Counted from the first letter of the stretch, positions 1 to 11,858 are shown. The stretch: DNA of 64,000 bases from Thalassospira sp. (GCF_030690045.1 NZ_JAUYHK010000009.1:1-64000); one strand, 5' to 3'. The notes: generated from the sequence alone by a model not told the origin. Program-made: numbers and translations.

Positions 1-390
1 GTATAGCGATAAAGGGCGGCTGGTGGCGTATCACTGCCATGCGGCCGTTCATCGCGAAGATAAATCCAACCGGCCCTGCCTTGTTTTCCCCCGGCCAGGC
101 TCAAGGACGGGCACCGGTGTATCGTCGGCATGGATATGCGAACCGGCCAGAACATGCCGTTCAATCGCAGCAATCAGGGGCTCCATCAGGCTTGAACATT
201 TGCCAACCCAGTTGGCCAGCAATGATCGGGGCAGCTCCATGCCGTCGCGGGCATAAATGCCGACTTGCCGGTACAACGGTACATGATCGGCATATTTCGA
301 GACCAGCACATGGGCGAGAAGATTGGCCGTGGGCATGCCGCGCTCAATCGGCAGGGACGGGATCGTTTCGCGCACTTCAAGAAGACGGCC
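1..390 (-). pseudogene. IS66-family transposase (TnpC) remnant, frameshifted and truncated
   Basis: Translation of the minus strand gives typical IS66 TnpC central-region blocks: LPIERG, LLAHVLVSKYADHVPLYRQ, ANWVGK and HADDTPVPVLEPGRGKT. Near position 60 the frame breaks. The next IS66 block (LRDERPHG, then TPPAALYRY) continues in another frame toward the window edge, so the fragment carries a single-base frameshift. The N-terminal half of the transposase is missing upstream of about position 390, and the HxlR gene ends only about 20 bp away. The family assignment is firm. That it is dead is inferred from the frameshift and truncation. The rest of the element lies outside the window. Confidence 0.8.
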
Positions 391-411
391 ATTGGACAGG
401 CGAACAGTCCA

Positions 412-837
412 TCAAAAAGTTTGCCACGACGGCTTTTCTGCCGGTCGGGAATCGTATTCTTCACGTGATTTTCGAAACAGATCCGAATTTTCAACAACCC
501 ATGTCCAAAGCGGGATCATGCGAATAAGCAGCCCCATTCCCAGCTCTGTCAGCTCGTATTCCACGCGTGGCGGCATCTCCACGAGATCATAGCGTGTGAC
601 CAGCCCATCCCTCTCAAGTTGACGGAGGGTACGTGTCAACATTCTCTGGGTAACGCCATGCATTCGTCGTCCGATATCCGCATGGCGTAGTCTGCCATAG
701 ACACCCAAGGTGTGGATGATGCCCAGAGACCATCTGTTCCCTGCGTGGGTCAGAACTTCGCGCCTTACTCCGTCTTCATCCTCGCGAAGACCGTCGCAGA
801 CAGCTTGAGAATAGCTCAGAATTTCGTCTCTGGTCAT
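412..837 (-). CDS. HxlR-family winged-helix transcriptional regulator
   Basis: A 141-residue protein with the HxlR layout: an N-terminal segment leading to GNRWSLGIIHTLGVYGRLRHADIGRRM, then the recognition-helix region GVTQRMLTRTLRQLERDGLVTR, and the wing YDLVEMPPRVEYELTELG. The ATG at 837 is preferred over an upstream GTG at 858 because GGAGG lies just before it. The gene is divergent from the NmrA-like gene at 940 across about 100 bp, the usual arrangement for HxlR regulators that control a neighbouring oxidoreductase. The inducer is unknown; HxlR proteins often sense electrophiles or quinones. The C-terminus looks complete although an IS66 remnant lies directly downstream. Confidence 0.85.
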   Translation of the reverse strand: MTRDEILSYSQAVCDGLREDEDGVRREVLTHAGNRWSLGIIHTLGVYGRLRHADIGRRMHGVTQRMLTRTLRQLERDGLVTRYDLVEMPPRVEYELTELGMGLLIRMIPLWTWVVENSDLFRKSREEYDSRPAEKPSWQTF

Positions 838-939
838 CTTCCCGCCCTCCGGTATCACGCGTGTGCCTTCTTACGACAGCTTTCGAACTATGTCATCTAC
901 CCGGTCATATCAACGATGAGATTAGGAAGGATTTACACG

Positions 940-1878
940 ATGAACTCTTCGCAAACAGTCGACGCACAGTCGATCTTGGTCATTGGTGCCGGAGAACTCG
1001 GCATGCCGGTTCTGCGCAATCTTGCACGTAAAGCCAAGGCGCATGAAGGGGCAACGGTCAGCGTTCTCTTGCGGGCGGCCACCGTCGAATCCATCGACCC
1101 AGTGAAAAAGCGCGACGTCGCTGAAATGCGCACATTGGGGATCGAGATCGTACCCGGAGATATCCTTGCCGCTTCGATAAGCGAGCTGGCAGCGATCTTT
1201 GCGCCTTATGATACAGTGATCGGCTGCGCAGGCTTTTCCGCCGGTCGAAACACTCCAATGAAACTCGCAAAGGCTGCGCTTGAAGCCAACCTGCAGCGAT
1301 ATTTTCCTTGGCAGTTCGGTGTCGATTTCGACGTCATCGGTCGCGGCAGCCCCCAGGACCTGTTCGACGCCCAGATTGATGTGCGTGAACTCCTGCGCGG
1401 CCAGGACAAAACGGACTGGGTCGTAATTTCCACGGGAATGTTCACGAGCTTTTTATTCGAACCAATATTTGAGGTCGTTGATCTCAAAAAGAACGCGGTC
1501 CACGCGCTGGGCAGCCTGGATACGGAAGTTACACTAACGACCCCTGATGATATCGGTGCCTTGACCGCAGAGGTGGTCTTTGCTCAACCGGCGATCCGAA
1601 ACGAGATCGTCTACCTTGCGGGTGACACGGTGACGTATGGGGAGGTTGCAGACAAGCTTCAGACTGTGCTTGGGCGTCCGTTTACGAAATCGGAATGGAC
1701 AGTTCTTCAGCTCAAATCGGAGCTTGCACAGGACCCCGACAACCACATCAAGAAATATCGGGCTGTCTTTGCCGAAGGGAAGGGTGTGGCATGGCCCAAA
1801 CGCGACAGCTTCAATGAGCGGAATGGCATCAATGTCACGACCGCTGAGGAGTGGATCAGAGAAAACCTTCGCTCCTAA
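940..1878 (+). CDS. NmrA/isoflavone-reductase-like NAD(P)-binding oxidoreductase
   Basis: A 312-residue Rossmann-fold protein. Near the N-terminus, ILVIGAGELGMPVLRNLA contains the GxGxxG dinucleotide motif. The middle part (VIGCAGF, then KAALEANLQRYFPWQFGVDFD) resembles NmrA-like or aromatic alcohol reductase proteins of the atypical short-chain dehydrogenase group. The ATG at 940 is chosen because AGGAAGG sits about 9 bases upstream; the frame is also open further upstream but overlaps the divergent HxlR gene. The substrate is not predictable. HxlR plus NmrA divergent pairs are typically small electrophile- or quinone-stress modules (inference). The pair sits between an IS66 remnant and a tRNA gene, which suggests horizontal acquisition. 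Confidence 0.8.
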   Translation: MNSSQTVDAQSILVIGAGELGMPVLRNLARKAKAHEGATVSVLLRAATVESIDPVKKRDVAEMRTLGIEIVPGDILAASISELAAIFAPYDTVIGCAGFSAGRNTPMKLAKAALEANLQRYFPWQFGVDFDVIGRGSPQDLFDAQIDVRELLRGQDKTDWVVISTGMFTSFLFEPIFEVVDLKKNAVHALGSLDTEVTLTTPDDIGALTAEVVFAQPAIRNEIVYLAGDTVTYGEVADKLQTVLGRPFTKSEWTVLQLKSELAQDPDNHIKKYRAVFAEGKGVAWPKRDSFNERNGINVTTAEEWIRENLRS

Positions 1879-1946
1879 GGGCGATGATACGGTCTACAGT
1901 CTCAGATGCTGTCGGGTTGTGGAGTTTCCTGGGTCGTGATGATTTC

Positions 1947-2003
1947 ATCATTTCCGGCAAGAATGTTATCTTCTCTGGCGAAAATGTCATCTTTTGTGGC
2001 ACT
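1947..2003. repeat. 21-bp tandem direct repeats, nearly three units
   Basis: Units start at 1947, 1968 and 1989 with the pattern ATCttnnctGGCgAnAATGT; the third is partial. They lie between the NmrA-like gene and the tRNA. Short repeated ends of about this length occur at the termini of IS21-type elements, so this may be a leftover IS end, but no transposase of that family is present in the window. Confidence 0.55.
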
Positions 2004-2015
2004 CGACAACAAGAG

Positions 2016-2092
2016 TGGTAGGCCCGGAGGGACTTGAACCCCCAACCAGACCGTTATGAGCGGTCGGCTCTAACCAATTGAGCTACGGGCCC
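2016..2092 (-). tRNA. tRNA with CAU anticodon, probably tRNA-Ile2 (lysidine-modified)
   Basis: A full cloverleaf reads on the minus strand from 2092 to 2016: acceptor GGGCCCG pairing with CGGGCCT (G1-U72 wobble), a D arm, an anticodon loop CTCATAA giving CAU, a T arm with TTCAAGT, and an encoded CCA. C4-G69 and C5-G68 pairs are present. These are recognition features of TilS for tRNA-Ile(CAU), so Ile2 is favoured over elongator Met. It has no initiator features, since it lacks the three G-C pairs closing the anticodon stem. Identity between Ile2 and Met is inference from those pairs. Confidence 0.85.
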
Positions 2093-2098
2093 CCAAGG

Positions 2099-2142
2099 GG
2101 GAAAAGAAAGGACCGCGCCAGCGGTTTGTACCGGCGCGGTCC
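2099..2142 (-). terminator. rho-independent terminator after rpoD
   Basis: GGACCGCGCC (2110-2119) pairs with GGCGCGGTCC (2133-2142). Read on the minus strand, the hairpin is followed by a U-rich tract (CTTTCTTTT). It lies about 50 bp beyond the rpoD stop codon and just before the tRNA gene on the same strand. Confidence 0.8.
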
Positions 2143-2193
2143 CGAAAACTAGCGATTTTCAAGCCAAGGTCAAGCCCGAACGTCGCCTGATTT

Positions 2194-4305
<2,112 letters not shown>

Positions 4306-4325
4306 CTATTCCCCGTTTCCCGCTA

Positions 4326-4339
4326 GGTACATATGTACC
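4326..4339. promoter_or_regulatory. 14-bp perfect palindrome upstream of rpoD
   Basis: GGTACATATGTACC is a perfect inverted repeat centred about 28 bp upstream of the rpoD start codon, within the dnaG-rpoD spacer. Symmetry and position suggest a protein-binding operator or a processing/pausing structure. I do not recognise the motif. Confidence 0.35.
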
Positions 4340-4422
4340 GTTGTTATCCCGTACGCTGCCATTCCACAGCGCAAATCACAAATAGCCCGATCCGCCGACC
4401 CTGTCACCACTGGCAACAACGA

Positions 4423-6327
4423 TCAGTCGTCGAGCTTGAAGACATTTTCCCGGCGTCGGGCCTGATCCTCGCGACGATGCGAAAACCGTTCCCATTCCTC
4501 TTCGCTGACATCGGCGGCCAACTGACGGACGGCATATTGTGCCTCTTCGTCCTCCAGGGCGCTTACAGCCATCGAAAAAACCTGTTCCCAACCCGCTCTT
4601 GCCCGCTCCAGCGGCGTTTCGGGCCTGGCGAAAGCGGCGTGCGCGATAATATCGCTGCCAACCACCCGCAATACTGTCCGAGACAGCCCGTCGCGCTCCA
4701 AATGGGTCTTCACGGCTTCAAAATCAAGTCCGGGGTCACCATCCAGCAGCTTTAAGACGCCCCGCCGGAGATTGTCAAGTTCGGAGTCGACGCAACTGTA
4801 GATTCCCAGCCTTTCCCCGACATCATCATGAAGGTGGGGATGATTGATCAAAGTTGCCAGCAAGATACAATCCTGAACATATCGGCGCTTGCGCGTCGGG
4901 GAATGGGACATGCCCGGCACCGCCTTGCCCGCCGGTTCCCAGAAATAATCTTTTTTTCCGCGTCGGCCACCGGGCATGAATTTTTTGCCCCGCGCCCCGC
5001 CATTGCCATACCCCGCCCCGCCATTCCGGTTGCCGGTCCCCGCTTTGGGTTTTTCACCGCGAAAAAGCTGCCACACCCGGTCGCGGAACATATTTTGATA
5101 CTGATGGCGCACCGCCTCGTCGCCAATCGCGGCGATTCGGTTGTGAATATCGGCCTCCAGCGCCGCCCGGCGTTCGGGCGTATCAATCGGCCGCCCGGCG
5201 GTATCGAGCCGCCACACCAGTTCCGCCAACGGCACCGCCGCATCCAGCAATTTACGAAACGCCGCAACCCCGTCGGCGGTTCCCACCATGCTGTCGGGGT
5301 CCTCGCCTTCGGGCAGGATCGAAAACCGCAAGGATTTCCCCGGCCGCAGGATCGGTATCGCCCGTTCTGCCGCCCGCACCGCCGCCCGTTTGCCCGCCGC
5401 ATCGCCGTCCAGACACAGGACCGGCTCGTTGGTCATTTTCCACAATTCGCCGATTTGTTCTTCGGTCACTGCCGTTCCCAGCGGTGCCACCGCCCCACGA
5501 TATCCGGCCCGGTGCAGGGCAATCACATCCATATAGCCCTCGGTCACAATGATCGGGGCATCCTGCCGGGCGGCTTCGCGCGCCTGCGGCAGGCCATACA
5601 GCAAGCTGCCCTTGTGAAACAGCGGCGTGTCGGGGCTATTCAGATATTTCGGCTTGGTATCGCCCATCACCCGCCCGCCAAAGGCCACCACCCGCCCGCG
5701 CCGGTCCAGAATCGGAAACATCACCCGGCCGCGAAACCGGTCATAGGATTGCCGGTCTTCCCCTTCGGGATCAATCAGCAACCCGGCCTCGATCATCGCG
5801 CCCTCGTCAATGTCCTCGCGTTTCAGGGCGGCTTTCAGCGCCCCGCGGCTGTCGGGCGCAAAACCAAGGCGAAACGCCGCAATGGTGCCATCGTCCAGCC
5901 CGCGCCGATGAAAATAATCCAGCCCTTCGCGGCCTTCGGGCATCCGCAATGTGCGTTCATAAAACACACAGGCCGCCTCCATCACCTCATAAAGGGTTTT
6001 GGCCTTTTTTTCGCGTTCTTCGGCTTCGCGGGACTGTTTGGGAACCTCCATGCCAACCTGATTGGCCAGCATTTCCACCGCCTCGACAAAGGTCAGCCCG
6101 CGATTATTCATCAAAAAGCTGATGACATCGCCATGCGCCCCACAGCCAAAGCAATGGTAAAAACCCTTTTGCTCGTTGACGGTAAAGGATGGCGATTTTT
6201 CACTATGGAACGGGCACAGCCCGGAATATTCGCGCCCACGCTTGATGAGCTTCACGGACGTTCCGACGATATCCGCCAGCCCGACCCGTGCCCGCAAATC
6301 GTCCAGAAACGACTGGGGAAAACTCAT
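4423..6327 (-). CDS. dnaG: DNA primase DnaG
   Basis: A 634-residue primase that makes RNA primers at the replication fork. The N-terminal zinc-binding CHC2 motif is visible (C38, H41, C59, C62 in LCPFH and FYHCFGCG). It is followed by the catalytic core, with the TOPRIM motifs IIVTEGYMDVIALHRAGY and CLDGDAAGKRA. A Gly/Asn/Arg-rich low-complexity linker (GTGNRNGGAGYGNGGARGKKFMPGG) precedes the C-terminal helicase-interaction domain. It lies upstream of rpoD on the same strand, in the conserved macromolecular-synthesis order. The yqeY gene and its terminator precede it. Confidence 0.97.
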   Translation of the reverse strand: MSFPQSFLDDLRARVGLADIVGTSVKLIKRGREYSGLCPFHSEKSPSFTVNEQKGFYHCFGCGAHGDVISFLMNNRGLTFVEAVEMLANQVGMEVPKQSREAEEREKKAKTLYEVMEAACVFYERTLRMPEGREGLDYFHRRGLDDGTIAAFRLGFAPDSRGALKAALKREDIDEGAMIEAGLLIDPEGEDRQSYDRFRGRVMFPILDRRGRVVAFGGRVMGDTKPKYLNSPDTPLFHKGSLLYGLPQAREAARQDAPIIVTEGYMDVIALHRAGYRGAVAPLGTAVTEEQIGELWKMTNEPVLCLDGDAAGKRAAVRAAERAIPILRPGKSLRFSILPEGEDPDSMVGTADGVAAFRKLLDAAVPLAELVWRLDTAGRPIDTPERRAALEADIHNRIAAIGDEAVRHQYQNMFRDRVWQLFRGEKPKAGTGNRNGGAGYGNGGARGKKFMPGGRRGKKDYFWEPAGKAVPGMSHSPTRKRRYVQDCILLATLINHPHLHDDVGERLGIYSCVDSELDNLRRGVLKLLDGDPGLDFEAVKTHLERDGLSRTVLRVVGSDIIAHAAFARPETPLERARAGWEQVFSMAVSALEDEEAQYAVRQLAADVSEEEWERFSHRREDQARRRENVFKLDD

Positions 6328-6375
6328 GGTGCCGTGATCCCTTTATTCCGATGTTTTCCCGCAATGATCCGGGAC

Positions 6376-6407
6376 GACAAAAGCCGGACGCATCCGCATC
6401 CGGCTTT
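6376..6407 (-). terminator. rho-independent terminator after yqeY
   Basis: AAAGCCGGA (6380-6388) and TCCGGCTTT (6399-6407) form a 9-bp stem. On the minus strand it ends in TTTTGTC, between the yqeY stop and the dnaG start. Confidence 0.75.
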
Positions 6408-6430
6408 ACAGTCTAATCGCAGCGATGCCA

Positions 6431-6886
6431 TCAGCCCAGAAGCTTTTTGGCAACTCCGCCTGCCTTGCCAAAATCCATCTGGCCGCCAAATTTGTCGCGC
6501 AGGGCCGCCATGGTGCGCCCCATATCCTTCAAACAGGTCGCCCCCAGATCGGCAACCACGCCGCGTACGGCGGCCTCGATCTCGGCATCGGACATCTGTT
6601 TGGGCAGGAATTTTTCAATCACGACGATTTCGGATGCTTCCTGATCCGCCAGATCGGCGCGATTGCCCTTGGTATACATTTCGATGCTTTCGCGGCGCTG
6701 TTTGACCATCGCCTGAAGCAGGGCCAGAATTTCCTCATCGGGAATGCCGTCCTGATTGCCCTCACCCCGTGCGGCAATATCGCGGTCCTTCAGGGCCGCA
6801 ATGATCAGACGCACTGTGGTAACGGTAACCGTATCCTTGGCAAGGACGGCTTTTTTCAATGCGTCACTCAACTGTGATCGCAGCAT
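6431..6886 (-). CDS. GatB/YqeY domain protein
   Basis: A 151-residue protein matching the YqeY family, whose domain resembles the tRNA-binding C-terminal domain of the GatB amidotransferase subunit. Recognisable segments are MLRSQLSDALKKAVLAKDTVTVTTVRLIIAALKDRDIAARG at the start, QMVKQRRESIEMY-like and EIVVIEKFLPKQMSDAEIEAAV in the middle, and DMGRTMAALRDKFGGQMDFGKAGGVAKKLL at the end. The length is normal. The ATG at 6886 is chosen because the conserved family N-terminus begins there, even though the frame stays open upstream. yqeY-dnaG-rpoD is a frequent gene order. The precise function of stand-alone YqeY proteins is not settled. Confidence 0.92.
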   Translation of the reverse strand: MLRSQLSDALKKAVLAKDTVTVTTVRLIIAALKDRDIAARGEGNQDGIPDEEILALLQAMVKQRRESIEMYTKGNRADLADQEASEIVVIEKFLPKQMSDAEIEAAVRGVVADLGATCLKDMGRTMAALRDKFGGQMDFGKAGGVAKKLLG

Positions 6887-7008
6887 GGCCTGTCTCTGAT
6901 TCTGTGAAAGAAAGGAGTGAACATACCCCAAAACCCGCCCCCAGGCAAAGAAAACATACCGACATAAGCCATTGATTATAAACGATAAATAAAAACAAGG
7001 ATGCGTCC

Positions 7009-7037
7009 TTGACAGGCACGCCCGCATCCCGTAGACA
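7009..7037 (+). promoter_or_regulatory. Candidate sigma-70 promoter for carA
   Basis: TTGACA (7009-7014), a 17-bp spacer and TAGACA (7032-7037) face carA, implying a leader of about 220 nt. The 376-bp yqeY-carA divergent gap holds no other recognisable gene. An AT-rich stretch near 7210 (TATATATAAA) could provide a second, nearer start. Confidence 0.45.
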
Positions 7038-7262
7038 TCCGCCAATTTGCCCGCCCGATTAAGGATTTGCCCCGCTTTTGGCATGTTATCGCAATGATGG
7101 CGACCCTGTGCGCCGGTCGATTGAGACAACACCGAAACCATGCGGCACATTTGCATGTCTGGCATACGCGGCAAATCAGGACCATGTCTATCGGTCCGGA
7201 TATGATTGTTATATATAAAGACTCCGTGTCTCACCGTGGATAAATCGAAAGGACATTCACCG

Positions 7263-8429
7263 ATGTCAGCGCCCACGCACACCCCGCCGCCCGGCGCCAC
7301 CGCCGTTCTCGTTCTTGCCGATGGTTCGGTCTTTTGGGGACGCGGGGCCGGTGCCCGTGGCGAGGTGGTTGGTGAAGTCTGTTTCAACACCTCGATCACC
7401 GGCTATCAGGAAATCATGACCGACCCGTCCTATGCCGGACAGATCATCAGTTTCACCTTCCCCCATATCGGCAATGTCGGCACCAACGACGAAGATATCG
7501 AAAATACCAGCCCGGTCGCCCTTGGCTGCATCCTGCGCCAGGACATCACCGAACCGTCAAATTACCGCGCCACCGGCCATTACAATGACTGGCTGGCCAA
7601 ATATAACCGGGTGGCGATTTGCGGTATTGATACCCGTCAACTGACCAAACGCATCCGCGACGAAGGGGCGCCGACCGGTGTGATCTGCCACAATCCCGAT
7701 GGCATCTTCGATATCCCCGCCCTGATCGCCCGTGCACAGGAATGGCCCGGCCTCGAAGGCATGGATCTTGCCATCGAAAACAGTTGCACCACCGGCTATG
7801 AATGGGAAGAAACCCTGTGGTCGATCAAGGGCGGTTACGGCAAGATCGGCAATGCCCGCCATCATGTCGTCGCCATCGATTACGGCATCAAACGCAATAT
7901 CCTGCGCAATCTGGCCGCCCTTGAATGCAAGGTATCGGTGGTCCCGGCCCAGACATCGGCCGAAGACATTCTGGCGATGAACCCCGACGGGGTGTTTTTG
8001 TCAAACGGCCCCGGCGACCCGGCGGCAACCGGCGTTTATGCGGTGCCGACCATCAAAAAACTGATTGCCTCGGGCAAGCCGGTCTTTGGCATTTGTCTGG
8101 GTCATCAGATGATGGCGCTTGCCCTGGGGGCGACCACCCGCAAAATGACGGTCGGCCATCGCGGGGCCAACCACCCGGTCAAGGATGTCACGACCGGGGT
8201 GGTGGAAATCACCAGCCAGAATCACGGCTTTGTCGTCGATAAAGACAGCCTGCCTGCCAATGTCGAAGCCACGCATTTCTCGTTGTTTGACGGATCGCTG
8301 GCCGGTCTGCGCCTGCGGGACAAGCCGGTCTTTGCCGTGCAATATCACCCCGAAGCCTCGCCAGGACCGCATGACAGTCATTATTTGTTCAAACGTTTTG
8401 TTGACCTGATCGACGCCGCGAAGGCCTGA
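7263..8429 (+). CDS. carA: Carbamoyl-phosphate synthase small (glutaminase) subunit
   Basis: A 388-residue small subunit that hydrolyses glutamine and channels ammonia to CarB for arginine and pyrimidine synthesis. The N-terminal domain (ADGSVFWGRG, FNTSITGYQEIMTDPSYAGQIISFTFPHIGNVG) and the C-terminal class I amidotransferase domain are both complete. The latter has the nucleophile motif PVFGICLGHQMMALALG and the His/Glu pair in VQYHPEASPGP. The ATG at 7263 fits the conserved start. carB follows 81 bp downstream on the same strand, so the two probably form an operon. Confidence 0.97.
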   Translation: MSAPTHTPPPGATAVLVLADGSVFWGRGAGARGEVVGEVCFNTSITGYQEIMTDPSYAGQIISFTFPHIGNVGTNDEDIENTSPVALGCILRQDITEPSNYRATGHYNDWLAKYNRVAICGIDTRQLTKRIRDEGAPTGVICHNPDGIFDIPALIARAQEWPGLEGMDLAIENSCTTGYEWEETLWSIKGGYGKIGNARHHVVAIDYGIKRNILRNLAALECKVSVVPAQTSAEDILAMNPDGVFLSNGPGDPAATGVYAVPTIKKLIASGKPVFGICLGHQMMALALGATTRKMTVGHRGANHPVKDVTTGVVEITSQNHGFVVDKDSLPANVEATHFSLFDGSLAGLRLRDKPVFAVQYHPEASPGPHDSHYLFKRFVDLIDAAKA

Positions 8430-8510
8430 CCTTCGCGCAGACGCCACGATACGCAACGACGGACTCCATTGCGGCGGGCAACGCCCGTTACGCCAAAAGC
8501 GGAAAAAGAC

Positions 8511-11500
8511 ATGCCGAAACGTACAGATATCAAATCCATCCTTATCATCGGGGCAGGCCCGATCGTCATTGGTCAGGCCTGTGAATTTGACTATTCCGGC
8601 GCGCAGGCGTGCAAGGCCCTGAAGGAAGAAGGTTACCGGGTTATTCTGGTCAATTCCAACCCGGCCACCATCATGACCGACCCCAATCTGGCCGATGCCA
8701 CCTATATCGAACCGATCACCCCTGAAATGGTCACCAAGATCATCGAAAAGGAACGCCCGGACGCGCTGTTGCCGACCATGGGCGGGCAAACCGCGCTCAA
8801 TACCGCGCTGGCCCTGTCCGATGACGGCACGCTCGACAAATATGGCGTCGAAATGATCGGCGCCAAAAAGGACGTGATCCGCAAGGCCGAAGACCGCCTG
8901 CTGTTTCGCGATGCCATGGACAAGATCGGCCTTGAAAGTGCGCGTTCCGCCATGGTGCGCACCTATGAAGAAGCCCTGGCCGCCCTTGAACATACCGGCC
9001 TTCCGGCCATCATCCGCCCCAGCTTTACCCTGGGCGGCGAAGGCGGCGGCATTGCCTATAACCGCGAAGAATTTGAACAGATCGTGCGCAACGGTCTGGC
9101 CATTTCCCCAACCCACGAAGTGCTGATCGAAGAAAGCATTCTGGGCTGGAAAGAATATGAGATGGAAGTCGTCCGCGACCATTCGGACAATTGCATCATC
9201 ATCTGTTCGATTGAAAATGTCGATCCGATGGGCATTCACACCGGCGATTCAATCACCGTCGCCCCGGCCCTGACCCTGACCGACAAGGAATATCAGATCA
9301 TGCGCGACGCATCGCTGGCGGTGCTGCGCGAAATCGGCGTCGATACCGGCGGGTCAAACGTGCAATTCGCCGTCAATCCCGTTGATGGCCGTCTGATTGT
9401 CATTGAAATGAATCCGCGGGTGTCGCGGTCATCCGCGCTGGCCTCCAAGGCCACCGGCTTCCCGATTGCCAAAATCGCGGCCAAGCTGGCGGTCGGCTAT
9501 CGCCTTGATGAACTCGATAACGACATTACCGGCGTCACCCCGGCCTCGTTCGAACCGACGATTGATTATGTCGTCACCAAAATTCCGCGCTTTACCTTTG
9601 AAAAATTCCCCGGCGCACAGGCCTTGCTTGGCACTGCGATGAAATCGGTTGGCGAAGCCATGTCGATTGGCGGCTCCTTTGCCGAAAGCCTGCAAAAAGG
9701 CCTGCGGTCGATGGAAACCGGCCTGACCGGGTTGAATGAAGTCAAAATCGAAGGCGCCCCGGATAAATCGGCGATCCGCGCACAGCTGACGCAACCGATC
9801 CCGTTCCGCATTCTCTATGCCGCACAGGCATTTCGTTATGGCCTGACCCTTGACGAAATTCAATCGGCCACGAAATTTGATCCGTGGTATCTGCGTCAGA
9901 TTGAAATGCTGGTCACCGAAGAAGAATCCATTCGCGCCAATGGCCTGCCCAAAGACCGGCACGGTTTCCTGCGCCTGAAAAAACTCGGTTTCTCCGATGC
10001 CCGTCTGGCCGAACTGACCGGTGCCGACGAAGACGATGTGCGCGCCGCCCGTCACGGCCTCAAACTGCATCCGGTTTACAAGCGTATCGATACCTGTGCC
10101 GCCGAATTTCCGTCGCGGACCTCCTATATGTATTCGATTTACGAAGGCGACGGTTTCAACGAACCGGAAAACGAAGCCGAAGTCACGGACCGGAAAAAGG
10201 CGATCATTCTGGGCGGCGGTCCCAACCGCATCGGTCAGGGCATCGAATTTGACTATTGCTGCGTCCACGCCGCCTATGCGCTCCGCGAAGCCGGGATCGA
10301 GGCGATCATGGTCAATTGCAACCCGGAAACGGTTTCAACCGATTATGACACCTCTGATCGCCTGTATTTTGAACCGCTGACCGCCGAAGACGTTCTGGAA
10401 CTGTGCCTGCAAGAACAGGCCAAAGGCGAATTGATGGGCGTCATCGTACAATATGGCGGGCAGACGCCGCTGAAACTTTCTGCCGCCCTTGAAAAGGCCG
10501 GCATTCCGATCCTCGGCACCAGCCCCGACAGCATCGACCTTGCCGAAGACCGCGACCGGTTTCAGGACCTGATCAAAAAACTCGGCCTCAAACAACCGGC
10601 CAACGGCATTGCCCGGTCGGTGGACGAGGCGGTCAAGATTGCCGAAAATATCGGCTATCCGGTGGTGATCCGCCCCAGTTACGTTCTGGGCGGCCGGGCG
10701 ATGGAAATCGTCCATACCACCCAGGATTTGCTGCGCTATATGACCGAGGCGGTGCAGGTCTCGGGCAAAAGCCCGGTCCTGATCGACAGTTTCCTGCAAG
10801 ACGCCATCGAAATTGATGCCGATGCGGTATCGGATGGCACCGATGTTTTTGTTGCCGGAATCATGCAGCATATCGAAGAAGCTGGCATTCATTCGGGCGA
10901 TTCCGCCTGTTCGCTGCCGCCCTATTCGCTGGACGCCGCCATGATCGACCGTCTCAAGGCCCAGACCGTACAACTGGCCAAGGCGCTCAATGTCGTCGGC
11001 CTGATGAATGTGCAATATGCGATCAAGGATGACGATATCTATCTGATCGAAGTCAATCCGCGGGCCTCGCGCACCGTGCCGTTTGTTGCCAAGGCCACCG
11101 GCAATGCGATTGCCAAGATCGGCGCACGGATCATGGCCGGTGAAAAACTCGCCGATTTCAAGATCAATCACGGCCCGTTCAAACATATCGCCGTCAAAGA
11201 GGCCGTCTTCCCCTTCAACCGCTTCCCCGGTGTCGATACCTTGCTGGGACCGGAAATGCGGTCAACCGGCGAAGTCATGGGTCTGGATACCGATTTTGGC
11301 CGGGCTTTTGCCAAGGCACAAATGGCGGCCGGTCACAAATTGCCGCTGGGCGGCAAGATTTTTGTCTCGGTCAAGGACTATGACAAACCCGCCGCTGTTC
11401 AACTGGCCCGCGATGCGATTGCCATGGGCTTTGCCATTGTTGCCACCCGGGGCACGGCAGATGTCCTTGAAAAAGAAGGACTGGACGTCACACCGGTCAA

Positions 11501-11753
11501 TAAGGTACAGGATGGACGTCCCCATATCGTGGATATGATGAAGAATGGCGATATCGATCTGGTGTTCAACACCACCGAAAGCAAACAGGCGCTGGTTGAC
11601 AGTTTTTCAATCCGCCGCACTGCGCTGACCAACGCCATTCCTTATTATACGACCATTGCCGGGGCGCGGGCCACTTTGCGCGCCATCGACAATCTGAAAC
11701 GCGGCGCTCTTGCAGTGCAGACCGTTCAGGCCTATCTTGGGGATGACTACTAG
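8511..11753 (+). CDS. carB: Carbamoyl-phosphate synthase large subunit
   Basis: A 1080-residue large subunit. Two homologous ATP-grasp halves are visible: the first starts [29 protein letters not shown], and the second around [29 protein letters not shown]. Each has the IRPSF/IRPSY-LGG ATP-grasp signature. The C-terminal MGS-like allosteric domain ([14 protein letters not shown], then DLVFNTT) is intact. It makes carbamoyl phosphate from bicarbonate, ammonia and two ATP. The start at 8511 ([10 protein letters not shown]) follows a purine-rich GGAAAAAG and matches the family N-terminus. It ends just before a strong terminator. Confidence 0.98.
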   Translation: MPKRTDIKSILIIGAGPIVIGQACEFDYSGAQACKALKEEGYRVILVNSNPATIMTDPNLADATYIEPITPEMVTKIIEKERPDALLPTMGGQTALNTALALSDDGTLDKYGVEMIGAKKDVIRKAEDRLLFRDAMDKIGLESARSAMVRTYEEALAALEHTGLPAIIRPSFTLGGEGGGIAYNREEFEQIVRNGLAISPTHEVLIEESILGWKEYEMEVVRDHSDNCIIICSIENVDPMGIHTGDSITVAPALTLTDKEYQIMRDASLAVLREIGVDTGGSNVQFAVNPVDGRLIVIEMNPRVSRSSALASKATGFPIAKIAAKLAVGYRLDELDNDITGVTPASFEPTIDYVVTKIPRFTFEKFPGAQALLGTAMKSVGEAMSIGGSFAESLQKGLRSMETGLTGLNEVKIEGAPDKSAIRAQLTQPIPFRILYAAQAFRYGLTLDEIQSATKFDPWYLRQIEMLVTEEESIRANGLPKDRHGFLRLKKLGFSDARLAELTGADEDDVRAARHGLKLHPVYKRIDTCAAEFPSRTSYMYSIYEGDGFNEPENEAEVTDRKKAIILGGGPNRIGQGIEFDYCCVHAAYALREAGIEAIMVNCNPETVSTDYDTSDRLYFEPLTAEDVLELCLQEQAKGELMGVIVQYGGQTPLKLSAALEKAGIPILGTSPDSIDLAEDRDRFQDLIKKLGLKQPANGIARSVDEAVKIAENIGYPVVIRPSYVLGGRAMEIVHTTQDLLRYMTEAVQVSGKSPVLIDSFLQDAIEIDADAVSDGTDVFVAGIMQHIEEAGIHSGDSACSLPPYSLDAAMIDRLKAQTVQLAKALNVVGLMNVQYAIKDDDIYLIEVNPRASRTVPFVAKATGNAIAKIGARIMAGEKLADFKINHGPFKHIAVKEAVFPFNRFPGVDTLLGPEMRSTGEVMGLDTDFGRAFAKAQMAAGHKLPLGGKIFVSVKDYDKPAAVQLARDAIAMGFAIVATRGTADVLEKEGLDVTPVNKVQDGRPHIVDMMKNGDIDLVFNTTESKQALVDSFSIRRTALTNAIPYYTTIAGARATLRAIDNLKRGALAVQTVQAYLGDDY

Positions 11754-11790
11754 TCCTGCGACCCCGCAGAACAGTATCGAAAAGTTTCAG

Positions 11791-11826
11791 ACCGCCCGGC
11801 GGTGATAGCCGGGCGGTTGATTTTGT
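11791..11826 (+). terminator. rho-independent terminator after carB
   Basis: ACCGCCCGGC (11791-11800) pairs perfectly with GCCGGGCGGT (11808-11817) and is followed by TGATTTTG. It separates carAB from greA. Confidence 0.8.
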
Positions 11827-11858
11827 AATATTGGCATTTGCAACAAGGCGTGAGCGCG

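Noticed and set aside
4828-6705. Long plus-strand reading frame opposite dnaG (625 codons)
   Set aside because: Antisense shadow of dnaG in a GC-rich gene; no domain seen.
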